Positions 53,437-64,000 of a stretch of DNA of 64,000 bases are shown in pieces. Made by a program: the position numbers and the translations under genes. The notes beneath the pieces were generated by a model. That model was not told where the DNA came from, ran no database searches, and was given only the letters and a program-made list of their open reading frames with translations. This DNA comes from Anastatus disparis (taxonomy: Eukaryota; Arthropoda; Insecta; Hymenoptera; Eupelmidae): the NCBI GenBank assembly GCA_017163975.1, contig JAFFSR010000301.1, positions 434,001 to 498,000 of the forward strand, given 5' to 3'. The number at the start of each line of letters is the position of its first letter. The stretch's first letter is position 1.

Positions 53437-55700
53437 TATAGTGTTTCTACGTGTGTTTACGTGTTTGTACGTGTCTGATCGTGTTTCTACGTGTTTGTAT
53501 ACGTGTGTACGTGCCTGTACGTGTTTGTAAGTATTTTTGCATGTGTATAGGTGTTTGTACAAGTTCGTACACGTCTGTACGTGTGTGTACGTGTTTGTGC
53601 GTATGTGTACGTGTTTGTATGTGTTTGGACATGTTCGTACGTGTGTGCATGTGTTTGCACGTGATTGTACGTCTGTGTGTACGTGCTTGTACGTGTTTCT
53701 ACGTGTTTCTACGTGCTTTTACGAGAGTGTACGTGTTTTTACGCGTTTTCCCATGAGTGTACGTATTTGTACGTGTGTGTTCGCGTATCTACGTGATCCT
53801 GCGTGTGTGTACTTGTTTGTACGTGTCTTTACGTATTTGTATGTGTTAGTGTTCATACGTGTATGTACGTGTGTGCACGTTTATCCACGTTTGTGTACGT
53901 GTGTGCTTATTTTCCTACGTGTTCGTACGAGTTTGTAGGTGTATCTAAGCGTGTGTACTTGTTTGTACGTGTTTGCACTTGTTTCTATGTGTGCGTACGC
54001 GTTTGTAAGTGTGTGTACGTGTCTGTAGTTGTTCATACGTTTATGTACGTATATGTACGTGTCTGAACGTGTGTATATGTGTGTTCGTGTTTGTACATAT
54101 GGAAACCTGTACGTACGTATTTGTACGTGTATATGTGTCTGTACGTATGTATGTGTTTGTACGTGTGCACGTGTTGTTATGTATGGTGCGTCATGTACAT
54201 GTGTGTGCGCATGTATACGTCCCGGTACGTGTGTGTACATTTGTGTACGTGATTATTCTTGTTTGTATTTGTGTGTATGTGTTTCTACGTGTTTGTCAGT
54301 ATAAGTAAATCGGGCACGTGTTTCTAGGTTTGCGGACGTTTTTGTACGTGTTTTTGCGTGTGAGTATGTGTTTGTACGAATCATACGTGTGTTTAGGAGT
54401 TTCCACGTTATGTTTCTACGTTAGTGGACGTGTTTGTATATGTGTGTACGTGGTTTTACATGTTTGTACGTGTAAGTCCGCGTGTGCACGTGTTTCTACC
54501 TGTGTACACCTGTTTTTACGAGTTTCTACGTGTGTGTGCGCGCGTAATTGCACGTGTTTGTGAGTGTATATACGAGCTTGTACATGTTTATACGTGTAAG
54601 TACGTGTTTCTATATGTTTGTTCGTAGTCGTACGTGTGTGTACTTGTTTTTACATGTGTGTGCATGTAAGTATGTGCACGTGTTTGTAAGTGCGCACGTG
54701 TTTCTACGTGTGACTACGTGTTTGTACATGTGTGTACGTAATTCTACGTGTTTTCGTACGTGTGTGTATGTGACTGCACGTGTTCGTACGTTTGTGTGCG
54801 CACGTGTTTCTACGTATTCCTACGTGCTTGTACGTGTTTGTACGTGTGTATACGTGTGTGTACGAGGTTGTACACATCTGTACGTGTGTACATGTTCGTG
54901 TGTATGTGTACGTATTTGCACGTGTGTGTACATGTATCTACGTGGTTCTGAGTGTGTACGTGTATCTACGTGGTCCTGTGTGTACGTGTCATATATACGT
55001 ACTATATGTGTTCGTAAGTGTGTAGGTGTTTATACGTGTGTGTACGTGTTTGTCCCTGTGCGTACGTATGTGCACGTATTTCTACGTTTGTTTACGTGTA
55101 TGCACATTTTCCTACGTGTGCATTCGAGTTTGTAGGTATGTTTAAGCGTGCGTAGATCTTTGTACTTTCGTGTATGTGTAAGCAAGGGTTTCTACATGTA
55201 CGTACGTGTTTGCGCGTGTGTGGAGGTGTCTGTACATGTGTGTACGTGTGTGCAGGTGTTTATACGTGTGTGTACGTGTGCTTACGTGTTTGTACATGTA
55301 TGTGTGTGCACGTGTTTCCAGGTTTGTGGACGTGTTTGTATGTGTTTGTACGTGTGTGTATGTAATTGCACGTATTAGTACGTGTGTTTACATGTTTATA
55401 CGTGTGTGTTTACGTGTTTGTACACGTGTGTATGTGTTTCTACGTGTTTCTACGTGTGTGTTCGTGATTGTACTTGTGTGTATGTGTTTGTACGTGTGTC
55501 TACGGGTTTCCATGTATTTGTACGTGAGTGTACGTGTTTTTACGTGTGTGCACGTTTTCGTACTTGTGTGCACGAGTGTGTACGTGTTTGTACGTATTTG
55601 TACGTGCGTGTACGTGTGAGTAAGGGTTTCTGCGTGAGCGTACGTTTTCGAACTTGGTTGTACGTGGTGTACGTGTACACGCGTGTGTACGTGTGCGCGT
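53437..55700. repeat. 2.26 kb array with an exact 10-bp unit (TACGTGTKTG)
   Basis: About 225 copies of TACGTGTTTG / TACGTGTGTG variants. Over hundreds of bases the register stays at exactly 10 bp, with rare slips. Because 10 is not a multiple of 3, six open frames cross it, giving Cys/Val/Tyr-rich ORFs (up to 195 codons) on the plus strand and His/Thr-rich ones on the minus strand; these are artefacts. Confidence 0.97.
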
Positions 55701-55879
55701 GTATTTTACAAGCGATCATACACGATCATGCATAGTCACACACCTTGACAGATAATAGTGCATGTTTGCACTCGCTTACACACAGATGTTGATACACGCA
55801 TACACACACAGACATTTTTGATGACATCACTAATTAGAATTAAGTTAACTATGTCTATAATAATAAGGAAGTCCTAACG

Positions 55880-56240
55880 TTTACGGTGACTGTTATGTTT
55901 ATGATAATGTCGATGACGATTATGTTAAAAAGGGTGACTTTGTCTTTTAGTTTTAACGATTATGATATTTATCGATTTACAATAAATTTTTTTCTTGAAG
56001 GTGATTTTTTTGCCCTAGGCCGCAAAATGACCATTTTTTCCTACGAAAAAACTTTAAATGTCTCGGCCTCGGGACAGAAAAATAGTATATTAGACCATAG
56101 ATGCATATTGATCATCCTAGCTCGTGCAACTTTAGAGGCCTCGCAACGCTTGGCCCCAAAAGTTCGCACTTGCCGAGAATGATCAATATGCATCCGTGGT
56201 CAATAATGTACTATTAATGTTCTGTGGATCGTGTGCATGT
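55880..56240. other. Non-coding stretch with a hairpin
   Basis: At 56098-56209 GATGCATATTGATCAT pairs with ATGATCAATATGCATC around a GC-richer 75-bp loop. A small ATG-rich ORF at 55886 is not convincing. Confidence 0.4.
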
Positions 56241-56469
56241 TTGAAAGCATATCCATATAAATCTCAGCTATAAAGACGACGTTTTATATAAGCTTTTTTA
56301 TTTAGGACTCATGAGTAAGGCTTTTAAATTCATTTTAAACAGACTGTGCCTCAGACGCTTATAGTAACTTCTTATTCATTGTCATTGATTATATAATATG
56401 TTGATAAAATTCTGATGGTTACTTTTAGCTTATAAGCCTCGTTACATTATAATTGTAATTATCTGACTG

Positions 56470-58330
56470 TATATTGTAATGTTAAATTTACGGTTTATTT
56501 GTGTGCAGTCATATGTGTTGTTTCAATAAATCTTGATTCCTATCTCAAAATTAAAAATATCGAACTACCATTGATTGAAAATTATTAATTTTATGTTTAT
56601 TTTCCTTTAATCAATAGTGATGTATTAATAAATTATGCTTTTTATATTAAATTACAAAAAATACAACTATGATCGATTAATTTTGATTAATTTAAAGTTT
56701 ATTTGCGTACAATTAAATAACATGCTTTAATAATTTTAATTTTCAATTCAAATTCGAAATATTGAATAATTTCAATTAAATTTCAATAATTTGGAGTTTA
56801 TTTGCGTTATCAAATATGATGTTTTAATAAAATTTGATTCCCACATCAAAATTAAAAATGTGGAATTATCATTGATTTATTTGGTTGATGTAAGTTTATT
56901 CGTATACAATTAAGTATAATGCTTTAATAAATTTTGGTTTTGCCGTTAAAATTAATATATTGAATCTCCACTAATTCAATTTTGTTAATTTAAAGCTTAT
57001 TTGTTACAATGAAATATTATGCTATAATAAATATTGTCTCCTACGTCAAAATTCAAAATATAGCATAGTTGTCGATTCAATTTATTCAATTTGAAGTTTA
57101 TTTCTTCGCAATAAAATAAGTTGCTTCAATTAATTCTGTTTTCAACATCAAAATTTAAAATATTGAATTTATATTGATTCAATTTGGTTAATATGAGATT
57201 GTTTTGTGTGCAATCAAATATGATGTCTTGAAAAATTTTACTTCTTTCATCAAAATTCGAAGTATCGGATTTTCATAGATCCAATTTGGTTAATTTGAAG
57301 TTCAATTTGTGCGCAATTAAATATGATACTTCAATAAATTTTGATTTCTACATCAAAATTTAAGGTATTGAATTACCATCAATTTAATTATATTAATTTG
57401 ATGTTTCGATTGTGCGTCTCATTACAATGCTTTAATTAATTCTGATTTTTACACCAAAATTCGCAATCATAAGTTACCATCGATTTCAGGTAATCAATTT
57501 AAGGGTTTATTTGTGTGCCTGCGAATATATTATTTTAATAAATTTTTATTCTTACATCAAAATTCAAAATATTTAACTATCGTCGATTCAATTTGTTTAA
57601 TTTTAAGTTTAATTGTGCACAATTGAATATGATGCTTTAATAAAATTGGACTCCTATGTCCAAAATAAAAATATTGAATGATCATCGAATCAATTTGATT
57701 AATTTGAGGTTTATTTTCGTGTAATTAATTGTGATAATTCGATAAGTTTGAGTTTTATTGTTATTTTATTTACAAAATTTAAAATATTGAATTTGAATAC
57801 CCATCATTGAATTTGATTAATTTGTGGTTTATTTGTGCGCATTCGAATAAGATGCTTCAATGAATTTGGATTCTCTCATCAAATTCGAAATATTGAATTA
57901 CCCCTGATTTAGTTTGTATAATATGAGTTTTATTCGTATGCAATCAAATATGGTGGGCTTAATGAATTTTGATTCCCTGCGGAAATTGAAAATATTGACT
58001 TACAGGCAATTTAATTAATTTATTTGTGGTTTATTATTGTGCAATCAATTGCGATGCTTCAAAAAATTTTGATGTCTATTTCAAAATTTAAAATATCGAA
58101 TTACCTTCAAATTAATTATATTAATTTGATGTTTATTTGTGAGCATTCAAATACAATGCTTCGATAAATTTAGATTTTTACATTAAATTCAAAATATTGA
58201 AATATAATCAATTGAATTTGATTAATTTAAGGTATATTTATATGTAATTAAATATGTTGCTACAAATCTTGATTCTTACCACAATATTCAGGACATTAAA
58301 TTATTGTCGTGTAATTCAATCGAATTAAAA
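56470..58330. repeat. Satellite of about 110-120 bp unit, about 16 copies
   Basis: Motifs GTTTATTTGTGYGCAAT, AAATATGATGCTTYAATAA, then TTTGATTCCTACATCAAAAT and AAATATTGAATTACCATTGA recur at roughly 115-bp spacing. Copies vary widely (15-30 percent), so the array is old. Confidence 0.85.
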
Positions 58331-58589
58331 AAGCATCCTTAAGATTGTAATCTTTAAAGTTGCATTCTGAAAGTTTATATTTACAATCATTTTACATTGA
58401 AAATTCCAAGTGTATAAAGAAATTCAACCAAGCGACGTTAGGAGCGAGGTATTTCACGCTAGTAGTATATTATTCAACTAGGGAGTAAAAATGAAAAATG
58501 TCTTAAATCCTATGTAAATTGTCACTCGAGCCAGATGACAAATATACGATTTAAGGCATTTCTCATTTATTCCTGTGGTGAATATACGA

Positions 58590-58675
58590 TTTTTTACACA
58601 GGCAGCGAACAGTAGGTACTTTACAACTTGCTGGGAGGGAGTAAAGTACCCTACTGTACTGTCTGTGTAAAAAAA
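58590..58675. repeat. Short palindrome
   Basis: TTTTTTACACAGGCAGCGAA-CAGTAGGTACTTTAC and its reverse complement (GTAAAGTACCCTACTG...CTGTGTAAAAAA) form a stem around a 15-bp loop. Probably a small MITE. Confidence 0.6.
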
Positions 58676-59373
58676 AAGGTTTTTCTTATTTGTGAGCTTA
58701 TGGCATGATTGAATGAGCTAAAAATAGGTACAATATTTGTGGTGTAAAATATAAGGATATGCTTGACTCTAGAATGGGCTGCAATAATGTCTACCTTTTC
58801 AACCGACAGAACCTTTTTGACGATTCTTTTTATATAGTGTACTGTCTATAAGGGCTATATTTTATTGTATGCGAAGCATTTGCTTTCAAATTTAATTGAG
58901 GTTTTTGCAAATGAATATGTAGTTTCATTTTGTCAGGCAACTTTAATTTAATCGGTTCTCAGATATGTATTACTGGATTTGAGCTATGCACATGTATACT
59001 GTATGTATGTTTATGTTATAGTAGGTCGTATTCGTTCGAATATCTATTAAGCTAGCTAAATGGGTATTGGGGTCTTGTACCGCCCCACTCGGAGCTTGAG
59101 TATATTCAATCAGCTGTACACTACACGATGGAGTATAACACTTTAGAGTATAGAATATTAATGTATACGCTACATTAGATTGAAGCGTGTAGGAGAATTG
59201 ACTATACTTTGGTTGAATATCGTTTGGACAAGAAACTAAAGTATGTTTTTAGATGGGTAGTAGAGTCAGTGCGCTGCTACAAGTAGGCGAACCTTCTCCG
59301 CTCTGCGTATCCGTATAGCCACATTGCTATAGTTACAACAAAGACAGATCACAGTTAAAAGTAAACAAAGAAG
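58676..59373. other. Flank of the piggyBac element, no gene
   Basis: AT-rich sequence with no ORF of note and no repeat seen. Confidence 0.5.
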
Positions 59374-60293
59374 TTAACCCTTTAATGCCTGACTTGACCG
59401 AAATTCGTCGCTAAGTTTGTCCTAATATTTCACATAAAAAAATTAATTTATTATTATTGCAAAGCATCTTATGTAATGTTTTCGGGTCCGCTCTTTCCAA
59501 ATCCGAGGTCAGACTGAAGCAGAAGACAGTTTAAACATCAGTTTTTTAATGTTTTTCAACAAAAAATGCAAATTTTAATAGACAATTTTTTTTGAAACGT
59601 GAATTTCACTTCGATAAAATTATAAAATAATGCTTCAAACTATCCTGTTGTGGTCATCGATAGTTGTTCTTGAGATATAAGTGGTTTTACAATTTGTTTC
59701 GGTCTCAATAAATAAGTATTGCGGTTATTTATATGTGCCGTCATTCGCATGATGCGTTATATGCATTTACTTGTGAAAAATGCATTTACATGAAAAATCA
59801 TAAGAACAAAACTTATTTTATTTGTTCAGATATTTTCAATGATAGTCCCAAAATTTGGGTCCTATAAATTTTTGGGTCCGATGAGGCCCAAATCACAGTT
59901 TTTCATAAGATATACTATAAATTCCATGAAAAGTAAGTTTCACATGACTCGAAGCTTTCCTGGTGGTGGTCCCAAAATTGGGTCTGATATAAATGTTGAG
60001 TTCTATAAGGCCCAAATGGTGTTTTATATGCAAATTTTATCCCTGTTACCCTAAAACTTAACTCTTCAAATGATTTTTTGAATACTCTTAGCCATTACTG
60101 AATGTGACGTTGCCCGGTTTTCACCACGTTGAGGTGAGTATTCGTTGAAAACCTTCATTGTCTTTTTTTGTTTTTTTTGCTTTTTTTTTGTTTTTGCTTT
60201 TTGTTTGTTTTGTTTTTTTTTTGTTTTCTTTGTATGTTTTAAGATTTATAGTTTTTATAGATTCTATATATTCGTTTTTTAATTTTTGGAGAT

Positions 60294-60958
60294 CTATTGC
60301 AAATGCTTCTTTTTGAAACATGGCTCACAAAAATATTTATCATAGCATCTCTCGCAAGATTTCAAACTTCTTACTTTGTATTCCGAGCAATATGATCGTT
60401 TAGTTCCTTTTGCAAGTTCATGCTTTCCCAATGGAACTCTCTGTAAATAAAATTTGCTGATTTCCATAGCGAATTCTTTTATCCCGCGTTTTTTATTCGG
60501 TTGAACAGTGCTCCACAGGACAGTTGCATTTGTAATAGATGCTTGGATTATTCGCATCAGAATGTTCCACGTCCATTTTTTAGATCGAAAAATGGGTAAA
60601 ACTTTATTACAGTACTGATCGTGGATGTCAACCCCGCCCATGAATTGGTTGTAAATTTTAAAAGCATTCGGAAATCCGAGTTCTTTCTTTTGTTTATCGG
60701 TGCTACTGTATCTTTTTACAGTACCAAGAGGATTGACACCTGCTGCAGTGGACAGAATTAAAACAGGCTTTGAATCTTGTACAGTAATAAAATTCATTCC
60801 ACTACTTTGATCATGTTGTACAACATAAGTCCCTTTAAGAGCCTTCTTGTCCAAGACATTTTTTACGTTTAACCTGTACAGAAATAACCAAACTTCTTGA
60901 TATTTTTGTTAAATATTCCTGTTATTGCTCGAACACGCCAAACTCTATCCGACTCATT
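60294..60958 (-). pseudogene. piggyBac transposase C-terminal part with deleted catalytic core
   Basis: From 60958 the frame reads DRVWRVRAITGIFNKNIKKF, matching the N-terminal side of the catalytic domain, and then jumps near 60870-60890 to LDKKALKGTYVVQHDQSSG. The stretch that carries the first and second catalytic Asp (IDESM- and FDN-type motifs) is absent. The third is kept in FMGGVDIHDQYCN. The C-terminal Cys-rich ring-like domain is present (CSEYKVRSLKSC, CYDKYFCEPCF). Transposition needs all three, so this product cannot cut DNA, though it might still bind. Confidence 0.85.
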
Positions 60959-61558
60959 TTAGTCTTCCAACTGCGAACATTTCAAAAAATTTTTTATTCT
61001 TTCAAATTTGTCTCGACTCATGGAGTTGCAAACTATATCATTTCTCAAAAATGGATCTGTTGACCAATAGTCTCGTTGAATTAGTCTCTTGTTGAATGTT
61101 GAGAAAATGATTATACCTAGAAAAGTATCAAAATCCGTTAGAGACAACTCATATCCACTTTCTGTCGTAGCCTTTATGAGGTAATTTTTCAGTTCTAGGG
61201 AGAAAAAGAACTCAAATATCTATGCACAAGAACTAGTTAAAATTTTCCTCGTGTCAGATTCGGATAAGAGAATCTCATTCTGAAGAGAATGATTGTACAC
61301 CACCTCTCCGTCTTTCCAAACATACTCATGCGCTTCTTCTAATTTTTTTTGTGTGTTGTTATAATCGTCATATACTTCAGAGTATGAACGAGAAGGATAT
61401 TGAACAGTACAGGCATTTACATTTTCATCGAGTTCATCTTTGTCATCTGATTCATCATTATCTGACTCTCCCGAATCATCAAAACTAGGAATCAATGCGT
61501 ATTCATAGTAATTTTCTTTCTCAGTGATTTCAAATCGACTTTCTCTATTCCTCGACAT
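60959..61558 (-). pseudogene. piggyBac transposase N-terminal part
   Basis: Most probable start is the ATG at 61558 (MSRNRESRFEITEKENYYEY), not the longer open frame to 61750. The Asp/Glu/Ser-rich N-terminus (ESDNDESDDKDELDEN) is typical. A stop at 61220 after TRKILTSSCA and a frame change lead into KNYLIKATTESGYELSLTDFD (about 61130-61195) and the ORF 60959-61147, FERIKNFLKCSQLED. So the gene has one stop/frameshift here besides the internal deletion downstream. Confidence 0.75.
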
Positions 61559-62617
61559 TTTGAAGTCGTTAGCAGATATATGTGTATCAAGAGGGTGAGT
61601 GTATATATTCAGAATGTACGTACGACGAATGACGAGTGGGAAATTGAAAGTACTACAGATGTAAGAATAAATACGTTGACATATACTTTTTTCTTGAAGT
61701 ATTGTAGAATTTTTGAGGAAAATTACAAGACAAAGAACTAAATTCTTCAATTACGAAAGGAACATAAATTTTGATTCTGGGGAAATTCGTGTAGTCACGA
61801 ATAAAACCAGATTAAAAAAGGTCTTATCTTACAAAATCCAAAAATTATAATAACTTAGAATTTTGCAACTATTCTAAGAGAAATATCAATTAATGTAAAG
61901 GGAATTACTCACGGAATTTATACGAATGTATTTCTGGGGCGTTATTTGATATATGTTTGGAAGTTAGCCAAAGATAATGATAAATATTAGAGCCGGTCAA
62001 GTTTTACGATAATAGGTATAAAATTTGCATACAAAACACCATTTAGGCCTTATAGGACTCAATATTTATATCAGACCCAATTTTGGGACCACCACCAGGA
62101 AAGCTTCGAGTCATGAGAAACTTACTTTTCATGGAATTTATAGTATATCTTATGAAAAACTGTGATTTGGGCCTCATCGGACCAAAAATTTATCGGGCCC
62201 AAATTTTGGACCTATCATTGAAAATATCTGAAAAAATAAAATCAGTTTCGTTCTTATGATTTTTTCATATAAATGCATTTTTGATAAGTAAATGCATATA
62301 ACGCATCATGCGAATGACGTCACACATAAATAACCGCCATACTTATTTATTGAGACCGAAACAAATTGTAAAACCACTAAGTGAAATTCACGTTTCAAAA
62401 AAAAATTGTCTAGTAAAATTTGCATTTTTTGTTGAAAAACATTAAAAAACTGATGTTTAAACTGTCTTCTGCTTCAGTCTGACCTCGGATTCGGAAATAG
62501 CGGACCCGAAAACATTAGATAAGATGCTTTGCAATAATAATAAATCAATTTTTTTATATGAAATATTAGGACAAACTTAGCGACGAATTTTGGTCAAGTC
62601 AGGCATTAAAGGGTTAA

Positions 62618-63488
62618 ATTCTTAAGAGCTATTGTTCTCCGTCTCTCTCGATCACATGCACAGGCAGAGCTCAGCTAAAAGTATACCTGCGTCGCTCAGT
62701 TCTTTACTCATGAGAATTCATAAAATAAATAGTCTGAAAATTCATATTTTATAATGTTTTTTATTTCTATTTAATCTATTTATAGCTTCTTATACGACCT
62801 AAGATAGCATAAAATCATCTACTTAACTTGGGCTAACGAAGGATACATATAACCTTGACTAATATTTTATAACTTGAACAGTACTTAGTCTCAGACTAAA
62901 GCTCTCAACCGACTACTGCTTAAGCCAAAAACATTAGGTTCGCTCATATAAATCCTACGTACGCCCAAATTGGGTATATAACTAATTATTAGTTATGTAT
63001 TTCACAGCTTTTGTTCTTAGTGTTCTCTTCACTGCTCAATGTTGCTGAAAATTTGCTGAAGAATGTGTTGATTAAAAATTTGTAGAAAATTAATATTAGC
63101 TGTGTATATCTAATCCATTCTTAAGACAGATTTCTAGCCTGGATAAATAATATTAAAAAGTTTGAAACTTTAGTGACTTAAAAATAATTCATCAGGTTAA
63201 TATTCAAATATTGGTATTCAATCGTTTTAATTCACAAATCAATTCTTGCATCAAAAAATTTATCGATCATCAAAACTTTTCATTTAAAAAATTAGAGTGT
63301 TTTAATTATCATAAATACTTTAATAGAAGATACTATTTTATAAAAAATATGTTTTAATGGAAAAATTACTTTGTGTTTGCAAATTTTTCAGTCGAAATAT
63401 TTCAATTTTTAATAATAAATGAATATAAGTCTAAAAATTAAATTTAAAAATACAAATATGAGCTTATAAAAATAATTTTTTTTTTCAG
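62618..63488. other. Upstream flank or intron 1 of the PDH E1-alpha gene
   Basis: AT-rich, with a TATATAA at about 62982-62988 and a palindrome ATAACTAATTATTAGTTAT next to it. I could not identify exon 1. The last bases are a polypyrimidine tract and CAG acceptor. Confidence 0.4.
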
Positions 63489-63719
63489 ATTCTCTTATCC
63501 TTAAGATTTAGAAATTATGCTTCTGTGGCTTCTTTTGAAACCAAACCATTTCGACTTCACAAGTTGGAAAACGGTCCATCTACACAAGTTACAATATCGA
63601 AAGATGATGCTTTAAAATATTATAAGCAGCTACATACTGTACGCCGAATAGAAACTGCTGCTGGAAACTTATATAAGGAAAAAATTGTACGAGGCTTCTG
63701 TCATCTATATTCTGGACAG
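63489..63719 (+). CDS. PDHA1: Pyruvate dehydrogenase E1 subunit alpha, one internal exon
   Basis: An acceptor (TTTTTTTTCAG, ending 63488) and donor (CAG|GTAAAT at 63719/63720) bound 231 bp, exactly 77 codons in phase 0. The translation starts ILLSLRFRNYASVASFETKP, holding the end of a mitochondrial presequence. It continues LHKLENGPSTQVTISKDDAL, KYYKQLHTVRRIETAAGNLY and KEKIVRGFCHLYSGQ. The last matches the highly conserved start of the E1-alpha catalytic region (TVRR-E-x-A-x-LYK-K-IRGFCHL). In the mitochondrion E1-alpha with E1-beta decarboxylates pyruvate with thiamine diphosphate. Only this exon is in the window; the gene continues past 64000. Confidence 0.95.
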
Positions 63720-64000
63720 GTAAATACTAAAAGAATGTGAAAAACTGATTAATTTTCCTAGATATCCGTATTCCAGTTTTCTGAAGTCCTTAATTTATTT
63801 TTAAAATTTTCTAAAGAGCAGGATGTTTACAAACATGTAACAACTAAGGTAAAGCAAAATAACGTACGAAACTTATTAATATTTACATTTTGTAAAAATA
63901 TAAAAATTTAAAAGAGAAATAATATAGTGAAATAATTAAATGTTTTTTTTTGTTTTTACCAGTACGAAGTTAATTAATTTACTTTAACTTTTGTTAATTA
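63720..64000 (+). other. Intron following the PDH E1-alpha exon (start)
   Basis: Starts with a near-consensus donor GTAAATAC; the rest is AT-rich and non-coding to the window end. Confidence 0.8.

Larger units (their letters stand above)
59378..62613 (-). mobile_element. piggyBac transposon, 3.2 kb, with TTAA target and long TIRs
   Basis: The ends are CCCTTTAATGCCTGACTTGA (59378) and the reverse complement (62613), each next to TTAA (59374-59377 and 62614-62617). The inverted arms are about 590-650 bp (59378-60030 and 62025-62613); the right arm lacks roughly 80 bp near 62380. Between them lies a minus-strand transposase. The CCC/TTAA combination is diagnostic of piggyBac. The element must be mobilised in trans now, if at all. 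Confidence 0.95.

Noticed and set aside
53437..55700. Telomeric repeat
   Set aside because: Unit is 10 bp TACGTGTKTG, not TTAGG or other known arthropod telomere units.
53437..55735. Many overlapping ORFs rich in Cys, Val and Tyr (up to 195 codons)
   Set aside because: They come from a 10-bp repeat read in three frames on both strands; residue pattern follows the repeat period and no family matches.

Overview
The window looks like AT-rich nuclear DNA from an arthropod, almost certainly an insect. A hymenopteran is my best guess, because the one host exon resembles bee and wasp pyruvate dehydrogenase E1-alpha; that is inference from memory. The only confidently recognised host gene is one exon of that gene at 63489-63719, with splice sites on both sides. 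Nearly everything else is transposable elements, fold-back (inverted-repeat) elements, satellites and one fossil virus-like element.

Layout. 1-8.5 kb: a large fold-back element split by a 2.45 kb TIR element, a non-LTR 3' tail, a palindromic element carrying two mirror copies of a tRNA-like sequence, and two short TIR elements. 9.0-12.1 kb: a broken Gypsy-like LTR retrotransposon (gag, protease, reverse transcriptase). 13.87-14.8 kb: an unrecognised minus-strand gene with a TATA/initiator promoter, a perfect hairpin at its stop codon and a decayed tandem coding repeat upstream. 15.1-17.8 kb: a DNA transposon with about 550 bp terminal inverted repeats. 18.0-23.7 kb: fold-back elements, a Helitron helicase relic, an 8-bp-TSD MITE and tandem repeats. 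24.4-34.0 kb: a Polinton/Maverick (adintovirus-like) element with protease, major capsid protein, small virion protein, retroviral-type integrase with chromodomain, packaging ATPase and protein-primed DNA polymerase, all on the minus strand and mostly broken. 34.4-41.3 kb: a roughly 330-bp satellite interrupted by a 4.1 kb transposon with 1.8 kb inverted arms that contain half of its own transposase. 41.3-49.2 kb: small palindromic elements, a tRNA-derived SINE with an 11-bp target duplication, a second Helitron helicase relic and two minisatellites. 50.4-51.4 kb: a 5S-rRNA-like segment and a non-LTR endonuclease fragment. 52.9-58.3 kb: a fold-back element, a 2.2 kb array with a 10-bp unit and a roughly 115-bp satellite. 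59.4-62.6 kb: a piggyBac element bounded by TTAA with long inverted repeats and a transposase that lost two of its three catalytic aspartates.

No complete functional pathway is visible. The Polinton genes would together have formed a self-replicating, integrating and possibly particle-forming element, but the lost protease nucleophile, the polymerase deletion and the capsid frameshifts make this copy inactive. The strongest candidates for something undescribed are the small gene at 13.9-14.2 kb, the transposon whose inverted arms duplicate its transposase, the spliced-looking exons at the Polinton's distal end and the exact 10-bp ACGTG array.
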